A DNA stretch of 64,000 bases, from assembly GCA_964360255.1 (NCBI GenBank), contig CAYHVK010000008.1, positions 62,001 through 126,000 of the forward strand, written 5' to 3'. A program made the translations under genes and the position numbers. Source of the DNA: CAYHVK01 sp964360255. Lineage in GTDB: Bacteria; Bdellovibrionota; Bdellovibrionia; Bdellovibrionales; UBA1609. Positions 52,881-60,715 of this stretch are shown here, one piece after another; the stretch's first letter is position 1, and the number at the start of each line of letters is the position of its first letter. The notes below the pieces were generated by a model. It had not been told where the DNA came from and did no database searches. It saw only the letters and a program-made list of their open reading frames with translations.

Positions 52881-53330
52881 TTAATCAATAGATATAGCTT
52901 GTTTATCGGGAGCCACCCACTCGCGGCGGGCTTTCACTGAAAACAAGATCTCTTTAGAATAAAAGTAAAGCGGGTATTCACGCCGCGCTTTTTCGGTGGT
53001 TACAAAGTGATTAACGGCTGTGAGTATATCCCAATCGGGCACTTTTAAAAGATACTGGCCAACAATAGTAATGTAAAACTGAGTGAGTGTTTCGTGGTAA
53101 CCAGTCGTATCTGTATTTGCTCCACCTGACGCGATATTGTAGTCGAAGATCAGTTTCGGCATTTCCTTCTTGAGATTCATTTTTGGTTTATGAACGAAAA
53201 GAAAAATAAGGGCGGCGAAGTGAGCTTCGTGAGTCCATTTTGCTTTTGGCAGAGTTTTGTCTAATAGACCGAGGCCAATTTCGATAATTTCATCGGCCGA
53301 AGCAAACTGTCTGGGCTTAAAATCAGGCAT
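52881..53330 (-). CDS. Conserved hypothetical protein
   Basis: I cannot name a function. 149 residues without signal peptide or membrane segment, so probably cytoplasmic. The central part contains WTHEAHFAALIFLF and, about 50 residues later, GYHETLTQFYITIVGQYLL, a His-rich helical arrangement seen in a small widespread family of uncharacterised proteins in which the H/E residues might bind a metal. It converges on folE2 with six bases between and diverges from fur; a 76-nt repeat lies 50 bases upstream of its start. Confidence 0.7.
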   Translation of the reverse strand: MPDFKPRQFASADEIIEIGLGLLDKTLPKAKWTHEAHFAALIFLFVHKPKMNLKKEMPKLIFDYNIASGGANTDTTGYHETLTQFYITIVGQYLLKVPDWDILTAVNHFVTTEKARREYPLYFYSKEILFSVKARREWVAPDKQAISID

Positions 53331-53379
53331 TTTTCTATTCTAGATGGCATTTAAAGTAATGTGAATCGAAGCGAATTGC

Positions 53380-53455
53380 GCATACAGACGACGTTCGATA
53401 GCGGGCAAAGCCGACAGGTACTGCTCGTGCTCATTATCGAACGTCGTCTGTATGC
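53380..53455 (+). repeat. 76-nt palindromic repeat, copy 3
   Basis: Arms 53380-53407 and 53428-53455 around a 20-nt loop. The outer 21 bases of each arm match copies 1 and 2 exactly; the inner seven positions contain two G-T wobbles and one C-A mismatch. Unlike the others it lies in a divergent promoter region, 46 bases from a Fur box, so a terminator role is unlikely here. Confidence 0.95.
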
Positions 53456-53501
53456 ATCACGAGTCATAAGCTATCACACTCACAGCAAACCTCTTTGAAA
53501 T

Positions 53502-53516
53502 TGACAATCATTCTCA
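53502..53516. promoter_or_regulatory. Fur box upstream of fur
   Basis: TGACAATCATTCTCA matches 13 of 15 positions of the 7-1-7 Fur consensus TGATAAT-N-ATTATCA. It lies 48 bases before the fur start codon, so Fur probably regulates its own gene and perhaps the divergent hypothetical gene. Confidence 0.8.
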
Positions 53517-53564
53517 TTTAGATAGATTGATCCAGATCAGCACACATCAAACAAAGGGAATTGT

Positions 53565-54113
53565 ATGACTTTTCAAGACCGCAACGATGATGGCAAAGAC
53601 GCGGCAGATTCTGACAAGGTGAAGTTAGCTCGCGGAAAACTGAATTTTAATCAAAACCGTGATCCAAACGAAGTTTTAGTTCAGCGTGATAAGCTGGATG
53701 AGAACTCACTTAAACGCATCATTCGCGGAATGGGGCTTAAAGTCACTGACCAGCGTATGGCGATTTTGAAATCACTCAGTCGTGGTCGCGCCCACGTAAC
53801 AGCGCAAGAAGTTTATGAACTTGTTCATAGAACTTATCCTGAGATTGGTTTTGCCACAGTTTATAGATTTCTCAAAAATCTCACTGAAAAAGGCTACGTT
53901 ACTGAAGTTCGCATGGGCGGCTTGCCGGCTCGTTATGAGTTAACCCCTCGGTCACATCATGATCACCTCACTTGTGTGAGTTGCAGTAAGATTGTGGAGT
54001 TCGAGCACAAGGGCATTGAAGATTTGCAATTGCACGTTGCGCGTGAAAATGGCTTTCAGCTGACAGGTCATGTTCTTGAGTTGTATGGTATTTGTCCCAA
54101 CTGTCAGGAATAA
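53565..54113 (+). CDS. fur: Ferric uptake regulator (Fur family)
   Basis: A 182-residue metal-sensing repressor. The winged helix is MGLKVTDQRMAILKSLSRG to EIGFATVYRFLKNLTEKGYV; the dimerisation domain has HHDHLTCVSCSKIVEF (regulatory His and first CxxC) and LELYGICPNCQE (second CxxC, structural zinc). The pattern is Fur-like rather than Zur, but its neighbour folE2 is a zinc-starvation gene in other bacteria, so Zur cannot be excluded. An unusual charged N-terminal extension of about 50 residues precedes the DNA-binding domain. AAAGGGA lies upstream of the ATG. A Fur box lies in its promoter. Confidence 0.88.
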   Translation: MTFQDRNDDGKDAADSDKVKLARGKLNFNQNRDPNEVLVQRDKLDENSLKRIIRGMGLKVTDQRMAILKSLSRGRAHVTAQEVYELVHRTYPEIGFATVYRFLKNLTEKGYVTEVRMGGLPARYELTPRSHHDHLTCVSCSKIVEFEHKGIEDLQLHVARENGFQLTGHVLELYGICPNCQE

Positions 54114-54120
54114 GGCAGGC

Positions 54121-56682
54121 ATGAAACCTTACGAAGGGATTGTGGTTCGCGGCGCTCGTGAGCACAATCTCAAAAACATAGATCTCGAAATTCCCCGCAA
54201 TAAATTGACGGTGATCACGGGCCTGAGTGGCAGTGGTAAGTCGACGATTGCGTTTGATACGATCTATGCTGAGGGTCAGCGTCGCTATATTGAAAGTCTT
54301 TCTTCTTATGCTCGCAGTTTTATGGAGCAGCTCAAAAAACCAGATGCCGACTCAGTCACCGGATTGTCTCCGGCCATTGCGATCGATCAGAAAACAATTT
54401 CGACCAATCCGCGCTCAACCGTGGGCACTATTACTGAGATTTACGATTTCTTGCGCTTGCTCTACGCACGCGTGGCGCGGCCCAATTGCCCCATTCATAA
54501 TATTCCTGTGACATCGCAAAAGCCTGAACAAATTGTCACTGAAATTTTTAAACTGAAGGCCGGCACTAAGTTTTTAATCTATTCGCCAATGGCGCAAGGT
54601 GAAAAGGGTGAGTACTTAGCTGAATTCCAGAAGTGGATGAAAAAAGGCTACACCAAAGCCAAAATTGACGGCGTTTGGACAGACTTAGAAAAAGCCCGCA
54701 AACTTGAAAAGCATAAACGCCACGAAATTGATCTTTTAGTCGATCGCCTTGTTGTTGATGAGAAATTCAAAGGTCGATTGCGCGATTCAATCAATCGAGC
54801 ACTGACGCTTTCTAACGGCATCGTGGGAGTCGAAGTTGTCAACGATGCCGGTAAATCTATCGAAGGGCAGAAGCCAAAGATTTATTCTATTCATCGAGCT
54901 TGCCCCATTTGTGCCTATTCGTTTCCAGAAGCTGAGCCTCGACTTTTCAGTTTTAATAATCCTCGTGGGGCCTGCGAAACTTGCAGCGGCATGGGCGTTA
55001 TTGGTTACGAAGAGCGCCCGTTTGAATCTGAAAATGATGACGAAGAAGAAGAGCAAGAAGATTACAAGGTTTGCCCGACTTGTAGCGGTGAGCGTTTAAA
55101 GAAATCTTCTCTCGCATTTTTACTCGTCGGTAAAAATATTGCCGAACTTTCACGTTATTCGGCAGAAGAGCTTCATGATTTTTTCTCGAAGCTAAAACTT
55201 GAAGATCGTGAGAAACTTATTGCTGAAAAAATCATTCAGCAGATTCAAGATCGTCTCAGTTATATGCTACGTGTAGGTACAGGCTATCTTTCGCTCGAGC
55301 GCCAGACGCGTACACTCAGTGGCGGCGAAGTTCAGCGAATTCGTTTGGCCACTCAGGTTGGAAGCGCTTTGATCGGCGTTCTTTATGTTCTTGATGAGCC
55401 CTCAATCGGACTGCATCCCCGAGATCACCACCGTCTTTTAGAAATTCTCAAAGAGCTGCGCGATCGGGGCAACACGGTTATCTTGGTCGAGCACGATGAA
55501 GATACGATTTGGGCTGCCGATTATGTCATCGATATTGGCCCGCGGGCGGGTCGTTTGGGCGGTGAGATTATGGCTCGTGGCACTCCCGCAGAAATTGCAA
55601 AAGATAAAAACAGCATTACGGGCCAGTACTTATCGAAAAAACTTCGCGTAAAAACTCCTGAAGTGCGTAGAAAAGGGAATGGTCAGTTTTTTAGATTAAA
55701 GGGCGCTACTGGTAATAATCTTAAAAACGTAGACCTTGAAATTCCGCTGGGTACATTTTGCGGCGTCACGGGCGTATCGGGGAGCGGCAAGTCGACTTTA
55801 ATCATCGATACACTTTATAAAGTTCTGGCTCAAAAACTGAATCGTTCAGGGGTTACACCATCACCGTACACAAGTATTGAAGGTCTTGATCAGATCGATC
55901 GCATTATTCAGATCAACCAAAAGCCAATTGGTCGAACGCCGCGCTCAACACCTTCAACTTATGTAGGTCTTTTCTCTAATATTCGTGATCTCTATACCAA
56001 TTTGCCTGAGAGTAAAATTCGCGGTTATAAACCAGGACAATTCAGCTTCAATGTAAAAGGTGGTCGCTGCGAGGCTTGCGAGGGTGGCGGTATGATTCGC
56101 GTTGAGATGCACTTCTTATCAGATGTGTATGTTCAGTGTGATACTTGTCATGGCGGCCGTTACAATCCCGAAACTCGCAGTATAAAATACCGTGATAAAT
56201 CAATTGCTGACGTTTTGAAAATGACGGTGGGTGAAGCTTTAGATTTCTTTAAAAATCACCAGATTATTTACCGTAAACTTGAAACTCTCAATCGTGTTGG
56301 TCTTGACTATTTGGCTCTTGGCCAAAGCTCAACAACTCTCTCGGGCGGTGAAGCTCAGAGGATTAAACTCTCTCGCGAGCTCTCAAAACGCGGTACCGGT
56401 AAAACTTTATATATTTTAGATGAGCCGACAACGGGTTTACATTTTGAAGATATTCGAAAGCTCATCGACCTTCTACAAGAATTGGTCACTCAAGGAAACA
56501 CGGTTCTTGTGATTGAGCACAACCTTGAAGTTATTAAATGCTGTGACCACGTTATAGATCTTGGCCCAGACGGCGGTAAGGCTGGTGGCTACATTGTTGC
56601 TGCCGGAACCCCAGAGAGCCTGGTCAAAGTGTCTCGAAGTGAGACAGGTAAGTATCTGAAAGATGTCTTAGCTTCAAAATAG
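54121..56682 (+). CDS. uvrA: Excinuclease ABC subunit A, apparently without insertion domain
   Basis: An 853-residue damage-recognition ATPase of nucleotide excision repair. Both ATPase modules are intact: Walker A GLSGSGKST and GVSGSGKST, signatures TLSGGEVQRIRLATQ and TLSGGEAQRIKLSREL, Walker B YVLDEPSIGLH and YILDEPTTGLH. The UvrB-binding domain (about residues 115-225) and the zinc Cys pairs are present. Between CETCSGMG (about 290) and KVCPTCSGERL (about 317), where most UvrA proteins carry an insertion domain of about 100 residues, there is only a short acidic linker (ENDDEEEEQEDY). This explains the length against the usual 940. The ATG at 54121 follows AGGCAGG. Confidence 0.93.
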   Translation: MKPYEGIVVRGAREHNLKNIDLEIPRNKLTVITGLSGSGKSTIAFDTIYAEGQRRYIESLSSYARSFMEQLKKPDADSVTGLSPAIAIDQKTISTNPRSTVGTITEIYDFLRLLYARVARPNCPIHNIPVTSQKPEQIVTEIFKLKAGTKFLIYSPMAQGEKGEYLAEFQKWMKKGYTKAKIDGVWTDLEKARKLEKHKRHEIDLLVDRLVVDEKFKGRLRDSINRALTLSNGIVGVEVVNDAGKSIEGQKPKIYSIHRACPICAYSFPEAEPRLFSFNNPRGACETCSGMGVIGYEERPFESENDDEEEEQEDYKVCPTCSGERLKKSSLAFLLVGKNIAELSRYSAEELHDFFSKLKLEDREKLIAEKIIQQIQDRLSYMLRVGTGYLSLERQTRTLSGGEVQRIRLATQVGSALIGVLYVLDEPSIGLHPRDHHRLLEILKELRDRGNTVILVEHDEDTIWAADYVIDIGPRAGRLGGEIMARGTPAEIAKDKNSITGQYLSKKLRVKTPEVRRKGNGQFFRLKGATGNNLKNVDLEIPLGTFCGVTGVSGSGKSTLIIDTLYKVLAQKLNRSGVTPSPYTSIEGLDQIDRIIQINQKPIGRTPRSTPSTYVGLFSNIRDLYTNLPESKIRGYKPGQFSFNVKGGRCEACEGGGMIRVEMHFLSDVYVQCDTCHGGRYNPETRSIKYRDKSIADVLKMTVGEALDFFKNHQIIYRKLETLNRVGLDYLALGQSSTTLSGGEAQRIKLSRELSKRGTGKTLYILDEPTTGLHFEDIRKLIDLLQELVTQGNTVLVIEHNLEVIKCCDHVIDLGPDGGKAGGYIVAAGTPESLVKVSRSETGKYLKDVLASK

Positions 56683-56748
56683 CAAGAAAATTTATGAAGA
56701 TATCTCAGTAAGTGTCTCGAATTTCTCAAAAATAGCCGATAGATAAGT

Positions 56749-57411
56749 ATGGCAATTAACAGTGGTATTCCACTTTGGGCAACCGATGTGGCAGCGGCAT
56801 TATTACAAGCAGTCTTGAAAAAAGACCCGTTTACATTTTATCACTGCTGTCGTGTTGGTCGCGCCGCCCGCCAAATGGGCCTTGAGCTCAATCTTCCTGA
56901 ATACGAATTGGCGCTTTTAGAATTTTCTGGTTTATTTCATGATATCGGTAAAATCGGTATTCCTGATTCTATTCTTTTAAAGCCAGGCCGCCTTGATTTA
57001 CACGAAGTGAATATTATGAAAAATCACGCTGAGATCAGTGTTGATATTATTCGCCCGTTAACGAAGAACACATTCTTTAGACATTTAGTGCCGGGTGTTC
57101 GGTATCATCATGAACGCTTCGATGGCGTAGGGTATCCAATTGGTCTTAAAGCAGAAAAGATTCCGTTCTACGCTCGTATTATCACAGTGGTCGACACTGT
57201 AGATGCCATGCTCAATACGCGCCCGTATCGAAACGCTTTAACAATGGATCATGTGAAAAAAGAATTGATCGAATACTCAGGCACTCAGTTTGACCCACAA
57301 TTGGCTCAACTTTATCTAGCTTCCCAACCTAAATGGGAAAGCGACGGTCAGATTCTTGCGCCGAACAAAGATGAAGTTGTGATTAAAGATATTCTCAGAA
57401 TCGCGGCTTAG
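56749..57411 (+). CDS. Stand-alone HD-GYP phosphodiesterase
   Basis: A 220-residue protein made only of an HD-GYP domain, which hydrolyses cyclic-di-GMP. The HD pair is FHDIGKIGIPDSIL and the signature HHERFDGVGYPIGL matches HHExxDGxGYP; the downstream DTVDAMLNTRPYR and FDPQLAQLYL are also conserved. No receiver, PAS or membrane domain is attached, so it may be controlled by partner proteins. Cyclic-di-GMP governs motility and predation switches in Bdellovibrio, a link that is inferred. No strong ribosome site precedes the ATG. It converges on hemB across a 27-nt perfect palindrome. Confidence 0.93.
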   Translation: MAINSGIPLWATDVAAALLQAVLKKDPFTFYHCCRVGRAARQMGLELNLPEYELALLEFSGLFHDIGKIGIPDSILLKPGRLDLHEVNIMKNHAEISVDIIRPLTKNTFFRHLVPGVRYHHERFDGVGYPIGLKAEKIPFYARIITVVDTVDAMLNTRPYRNALTMDHVKKELIEYSGTQFDPQLAQLYLASQPKWESDGQILAPNKDEVVIKDILRIAA

Positions 57412-57420
57412 ATAGCTTGT

Positions 57421-57447
57421 TTTGATATCGCAATTTGCGATATCAAA
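57421..57447. repeat. 27-nt perfect palindrome between convergent genes
   Basis: TTTGATATCGCAA and TTGCGATATCAAA form 13-bp arms around a single T. The stem is AT-rich and has no T-run on either side. It may be a bidirectional mRNA end signal or a protein-binding dyad between the HD-GYP gene and hemB. Confidence 0.6.
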
Positions 57448-57477
57448 GATTCCTACCGGATGCGATCGAGTCCGCGC

Positions 57478-58485
57478 TTACGGCTTCAACCAGCCCGCAG
57501 CTTCTAAAGCATGATAAGTCAAAATCATATCGGCGCCAGCACGGCGAATTGAACCCAATATTTCTAAGGTCACTTTTTTCTCGTCAATCAAACCAGCCTT
57601 GGCGGCGACTTTCACCATTGAGTATTCGCCGCTCACGTTATAGGCGGCCACCGGTACGCTTGAAATAGCTTTCACTTTAGCAATCACATCGAGATAAGAA
57701 AGGGCTGGCTTGACCATAACAATGTCGGCGCCCTCTTTAATATCCAGGCGAACTTCGCGTAAAGCTTCGAGTTGATTGGTGGGATTCATTTGATAAGTTT
57801 TTTTATCGCCAAAGCGGGGAGCCGAATCTAAAGCATCGCGAAAAGGACCATAAAATCCAGAGGAATATTTGGCCGAGTAAGCGATAATACCTACATTCTC
57901 AAAACCGTTTTCATCGAGAGCATCACGGATATAACCAATTCGGCCATCCATCATATCTGATGGGGCGACAAAATCGGCGCCTGCGGCCGCTTGCGAAATC
58001 GCCATGCGAGCGAGAATCGGTAAAGTTTCATCATTATCAATAATCGCGTTTTTGCCGATTTGTTTAACAACGCCATCGTGCCCATCAGTTGAGTAAGGGT
58101 CCATGGCGACGTCAGTAATAATGGTCAGCTCGGGGAGTTCATTTTTCAACTTGCGAACGCAGTTTTGCAAAAAGCCTTTTTCGTTGGCCGATTCGGCGGC
58201 GTAAGAATCTTTCTTGCTATCATGAATATGCGGAAAAAGCGCAATCCCCGGAATGCCAAGCTTATGGGCTTTTTCTGCCGTTTTTAAAAGACCGTCTAAA
58301 GTAAGGCGAGACACGCCCGGCATTGAGGCAATATCGCTGGCTTTACCATCTGTAATAAAAAGTGGAAGAATTAAATGTCTTGGTAAAAGGTCCGTTTCTT
58401 GAACCAAGCTTCGAATAGAAGCCGTTTGACGTAAGCGGCGAGGTCGACTTTTTAGCAGCTTTTTGATTTTCACTTTTTTAGTCAT
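57478..58485 (-). CDS. hemB: Porphobilinogen synthase (5-aminolevulinate dehydratase)
   Basis: A 335-residue TIM-barrel enzyme that condenses two 5-aminolevulinate molecules to porphobilinogen in tetrapyrrole synthesis. The Schiff-base Lys regions are IIAYSAKYSSGFYGPFRDAL and VMVKPALSYL; PVAAYNVSGEYSMVK is also diagnostic. The metal loop reads DVAMDPYSTDGHDGV, with Asp and Ala where zinc enzymes have Cys, so this is the magnesium-type enzyme. An unusual Lys-rich N-terminus (KKVKIKKLLKSRPRRLR) precedes the barrel. Together with HemF it contributes to haem supply; the genes are not clustered. Confidence 0.95.
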   Translation of the reverse strand: MTKKVKIKKLLKSRPRRLRQTASIRSLVQETDLLPRHLILPLFITDGKASDIASMPGVSRLTLDGLLKTAEKAHKLGIPGIALFPHIHDSKKDSYAAESANEKGFLQNCVRKLKNELPELTIITDVAMDPYSTDGHDGVVKQIGKNAIIDNDETLPILARMAISQAAAGADFVAPSDMMDGRIGYIRDALDENGFENVGIIAYSAKYSSGFYGPFRDALDSAPRFGDKKTYQMNPTNQLEALREVRLDIKEGADIVMVKPALSYLDVIAKVKAISSVPVAAYNVSGEYSMVKVAAKAGLIDEKKVTLEILGSIRRAGADMILTYHALEAAGWLKP

Positions 58486-58529
58486 ACTTTAATTTTACTC
58501 CCGCTCCCTCTAGGTTTGTCACGGAAATG

Positions 58530-59168
58530 TCATGCTCGATAGCCCGCTTTTCTTAGCAAATCATAAGTGGCAATAAGAGGCAGGCCGATAATGGCGCTGG
58601 CATCGCTCACTTGAACTTCTTCAACTAATTGTAGTCCGCTTTTTTCAAGTTTATACGAGCCCGCACAGTCATAAGGTTTATCCGCTTTAAGCGTAGCCAA
58701 CATTTCAGCCTTAGTAAAATTGCGCATTTTGATTTTTGCTGTCACTGTGCGTGAATGAATTGATCGGGTGTGGCGGCTGATTTTGACGACGGCCACGGCG
58801 GTAATAAGATAATGAGTTTTACCGCGCATAGATTTGAGCTGTTGAATGGCTTTGCCGTGAGAGCCTGGTTTATCTAGCTTTTTGCCATCTACAACAGCCA
58901 TTTGATCACTGCCGATAATGAAAATATCACGAGCGCTAAAAATACTGCCTTTTGTGACAAAACGATCGGCGACACTGTCAGCTTTTTCCATGGCTAAGAA
59001 TTGCACGAGACGGATAAAGTCTGCTGGCTTTCGAGGAATCCCATTTTTAGCCATCCATTGGCGTTTGAGCAAAGTCTCATCGGCCGACGGGCGCACAGCA
59101 CGAAATGGAATGCCAAAATCACGAAGCTGTTTTTTGCGATAACGAGACTGAGAAGCTAAAATGACCAT
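58530..59168 (-). CDS. Maf-like nucleoside triphosphate pyrophosphatase
   Basis: A 212-residue member of the Maf/ITPase-fold family, which hydrolyses non-canonical or modified NTPs and links to cell division arrest. The start MVILASQSRYRKKQL fits the LASxSPRR opening with the Pro changed to Tyr, and the later DIFIIGSDQMAVVDGKKLDKPG and KPYDCAGSYKLEKSG blocks are conserved. A loop around residues 25-45 is longer than in Maf of Bacillus. It lies after hemB in the same direction but 45 bases upstream, so it may share a transcript. Its substrate is not assigned. Confidence 0.88.
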   Translation of the reverse strand: MVILASQSRYRKKQLRDFGIPFRAVRPSADETLLKRQWMAKNGIPRKPADFIRLVQFLAMEKADSVADRFVTKGSIFSARDIFIIGSDQMAVVDGKKLDKPGSHGKAIQQLKSMRGKTHYLITAVAVVKISRHTRSIHSRTVTAKIKMRNFTKAEMLATLKADKPYDCAGSYKLEKSGLQLVEEVQVSDASAIIGLPLIATYDLLRKAGYRA

Positions 59169-59255
59169 GAGTAGTTTTAACGAACTTTTGAGCTGAGTGT
59201 CAAATCGCCTCAGTAAACAGTTGTATCACCCCTAAGATCAGAACAAAATAAATCT

Positions 59256-60314
59256 ATGAATCAGTACATACATCAATTGTCGCCTTTTGCTCTCCAGTTC
59301 ACTGAAACCATGGGTATTCGTTGGTATGGCCTCGCGTACTTAATGGCTTTTATCTGCGCTTACGCCTTTATTGACTACATGGCGAAGACAAAACGGATTC
59401 TTCTGACTCGCGATCAAGTCAGTGATTTTATCACTTACGGAGCCATTGGGGTTCTCGGTGGTGGACGTTTAGGTTATGCGCTATTTTATTCTCCTGAACT
59501 ACTGACACATTTCTCGGGGCAATTTCCTTTTTGGGGCGTGCTCGAAGTTCATAAAGGCGGGATGGCCAGTCACGGCGGAATTCTTGGGGTTCTCTTGGCT
59601 TGTTATATTTTTGGTCGTCGCCATAAAATTCCGCACATGCATTTGCTTGATCTCACAACGATCGCCGGCAGCCTTGGTTTTTTATTCGGTCGTATTGCTA
59701 ATTTTATCAATGGTGAACTTTATGGACGTGAAGCGCCGGCAGACCTCAGCTGGGCCGTTAAATTTCCTCAAGAGATTTATCACTGGGGCGCCAACGAAGT
59801 GGATAAGCTGATGTCTCTCGGGCCAGCGGCTGAAGTTTTCGGCACCAATTCGGCCACTTGGGCTGATTGGATCAACCGTTACGACCAGTCTGCCCGTGAA
59901 CAGATCAATCATATGAAGGAGCTCATCGTATCTGGCACTCAGGCGCACAATGCCGCTCTTCTCGACGCCTTGGCTCCGGTGCTGACGCCAAGATACCCAT
60001 CGCAACTGATTCAATGTTTTCTCGAAGGCTTTCTAGTTTTCTTAGTTTTGATTTGGGTCTGGAGAAAGCCGCAGAAGATTGGCGTTCTCTCTGGCACCTT
60101 TGGTTTCGGTTATTGCTTGGCTCGAATCGTGGGTGAAGCCTATCGCTTACCAGACTACGGAATTGGTTATCAATGGCTGGGGCTCACGCGAGGCCAGTGG
60201 CTGAGTATAGCAATGGCCGTCGTAGCACTAGCTATTTTGATTTATTCAATACGTCGCCCAGGTCAGAAAATCGGGGGTTGGGCAGTGGCGCCTGAGCTTG
60301 CTGGGAAAAAGTAA
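59256..60314 (+). CDS. lgt: Prolipoprotein diacylglyceryl transferase
   Basis: A 352-residue inner-membrane enzyme that moves diacylglyceryl from phosphatidylglycerol onto the lipobox Cys of prolipoproteins. The signature GGRLGYALFYSPEL and HKGGMASHGGILG, then FGRIANFINGELYGRE, carry the conserved His, Asn, Glu and Arg. Compared with the usual length of about 290 it has an extra hydrophilic segment of about 70 residues (VDKLMSLGPAAEVFGTNSAT and following) before RYPSQLIQCFLEG. It processes the lipoproteins seen in this window (MltA, SodC, haem lipoprotein). Its stop overlaps the next start (TAATG). Confidence 0.94.
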   Translation: MNQYIHQLSPFALQFTETMGIRWYGLAYLMAFICAYAFIDYMAKTKRILLTRDQVSDFITYGAIGVLGGGRLGYALFYSPELLTHFSGQFPFWGVLEVHKGGMASHGGILGVLLACYIFGRRHKIPHMHLLDLTTIAGSLGFLFGRIANFINGELYGREAPADLSWAVKFPQEIYHWGANEVDKLMSLGPAAEVFGTNSATWADWINRYDQSAREQINHMKELIVSGTQAHNAALLDALAPVLTPRYPSQLIQCFLEGFLVFLVLIWVWRKPQKIGVLSGTFGFGYCLARIVGEAYRLPDYGIGYQWLGLTRGQWLSIAMAVVALAILIYSIRRPGQKIGGWAVAPELAGKK

Positions 60315-60715
60315 TGTCGGCACTCAATGCTCTTACTCGCAATCCTATTTTTCGTAGGCTCTGGCTTTTTGCCGTTGGTCTCTTACTGGCCTACGGATAT
60401 TGGTATGACTTTATCGGCGATATTGTTGCCACTCCAGCGCTTCTCGGAGTTTTAATTGGTCTTCTCTCTGATCGTGTAATTACAGCTTTTATTAATGCTC
60501 TCATTTTATTTTTTGGATACATCTTCGCTATTGTTGCTCTCGCCTTGGCCGGTAATTTAGGATCGGGTGATCCCATTGTTTGGGATTATTACGAAGATCT
60601 CATCGCGAATACATTTGTGGCTGGCACGATGCCGCTTGTGACGCTTATACCAGCGTTAACTGTCGGGCTTTTTCTTAGATATTTATTCTTACTTCTGAAG
60701 AAAAAATTGAACTAA
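60314..60715 (+). CDS. Small membrane protein
   Basis: I do not recognise it. 133 residues with three or four hydrophobic segments (RRLWLFAVGLLLAYGYWYDF, LLGVLIGLLSDRVITAF, INALILFFGYIFAIVALALA, VTLIPALTVGLFLRYLFLLL). It is translationally coupled to lgt by a TAATG overlap, which suggests a shared transcript and perhaps a membrane-lipid or lipoprotein role, but nothing in the sequence proves it. It ends with a 27-base overlap with the convergent broken hydrolase gene. Confidence 0.65.
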   Translation: MSALNALTRNPIFRRLWLFAVGLLLAYGYWYDFIGDIVATPALLGVLIGLLSDRVITAFINALILFFGYIFAIVALALAGNLGSGDPIVWDYYEDLIANTFVAGTMPLVTLIPALTVGLFLRYLFLLLKKKLN

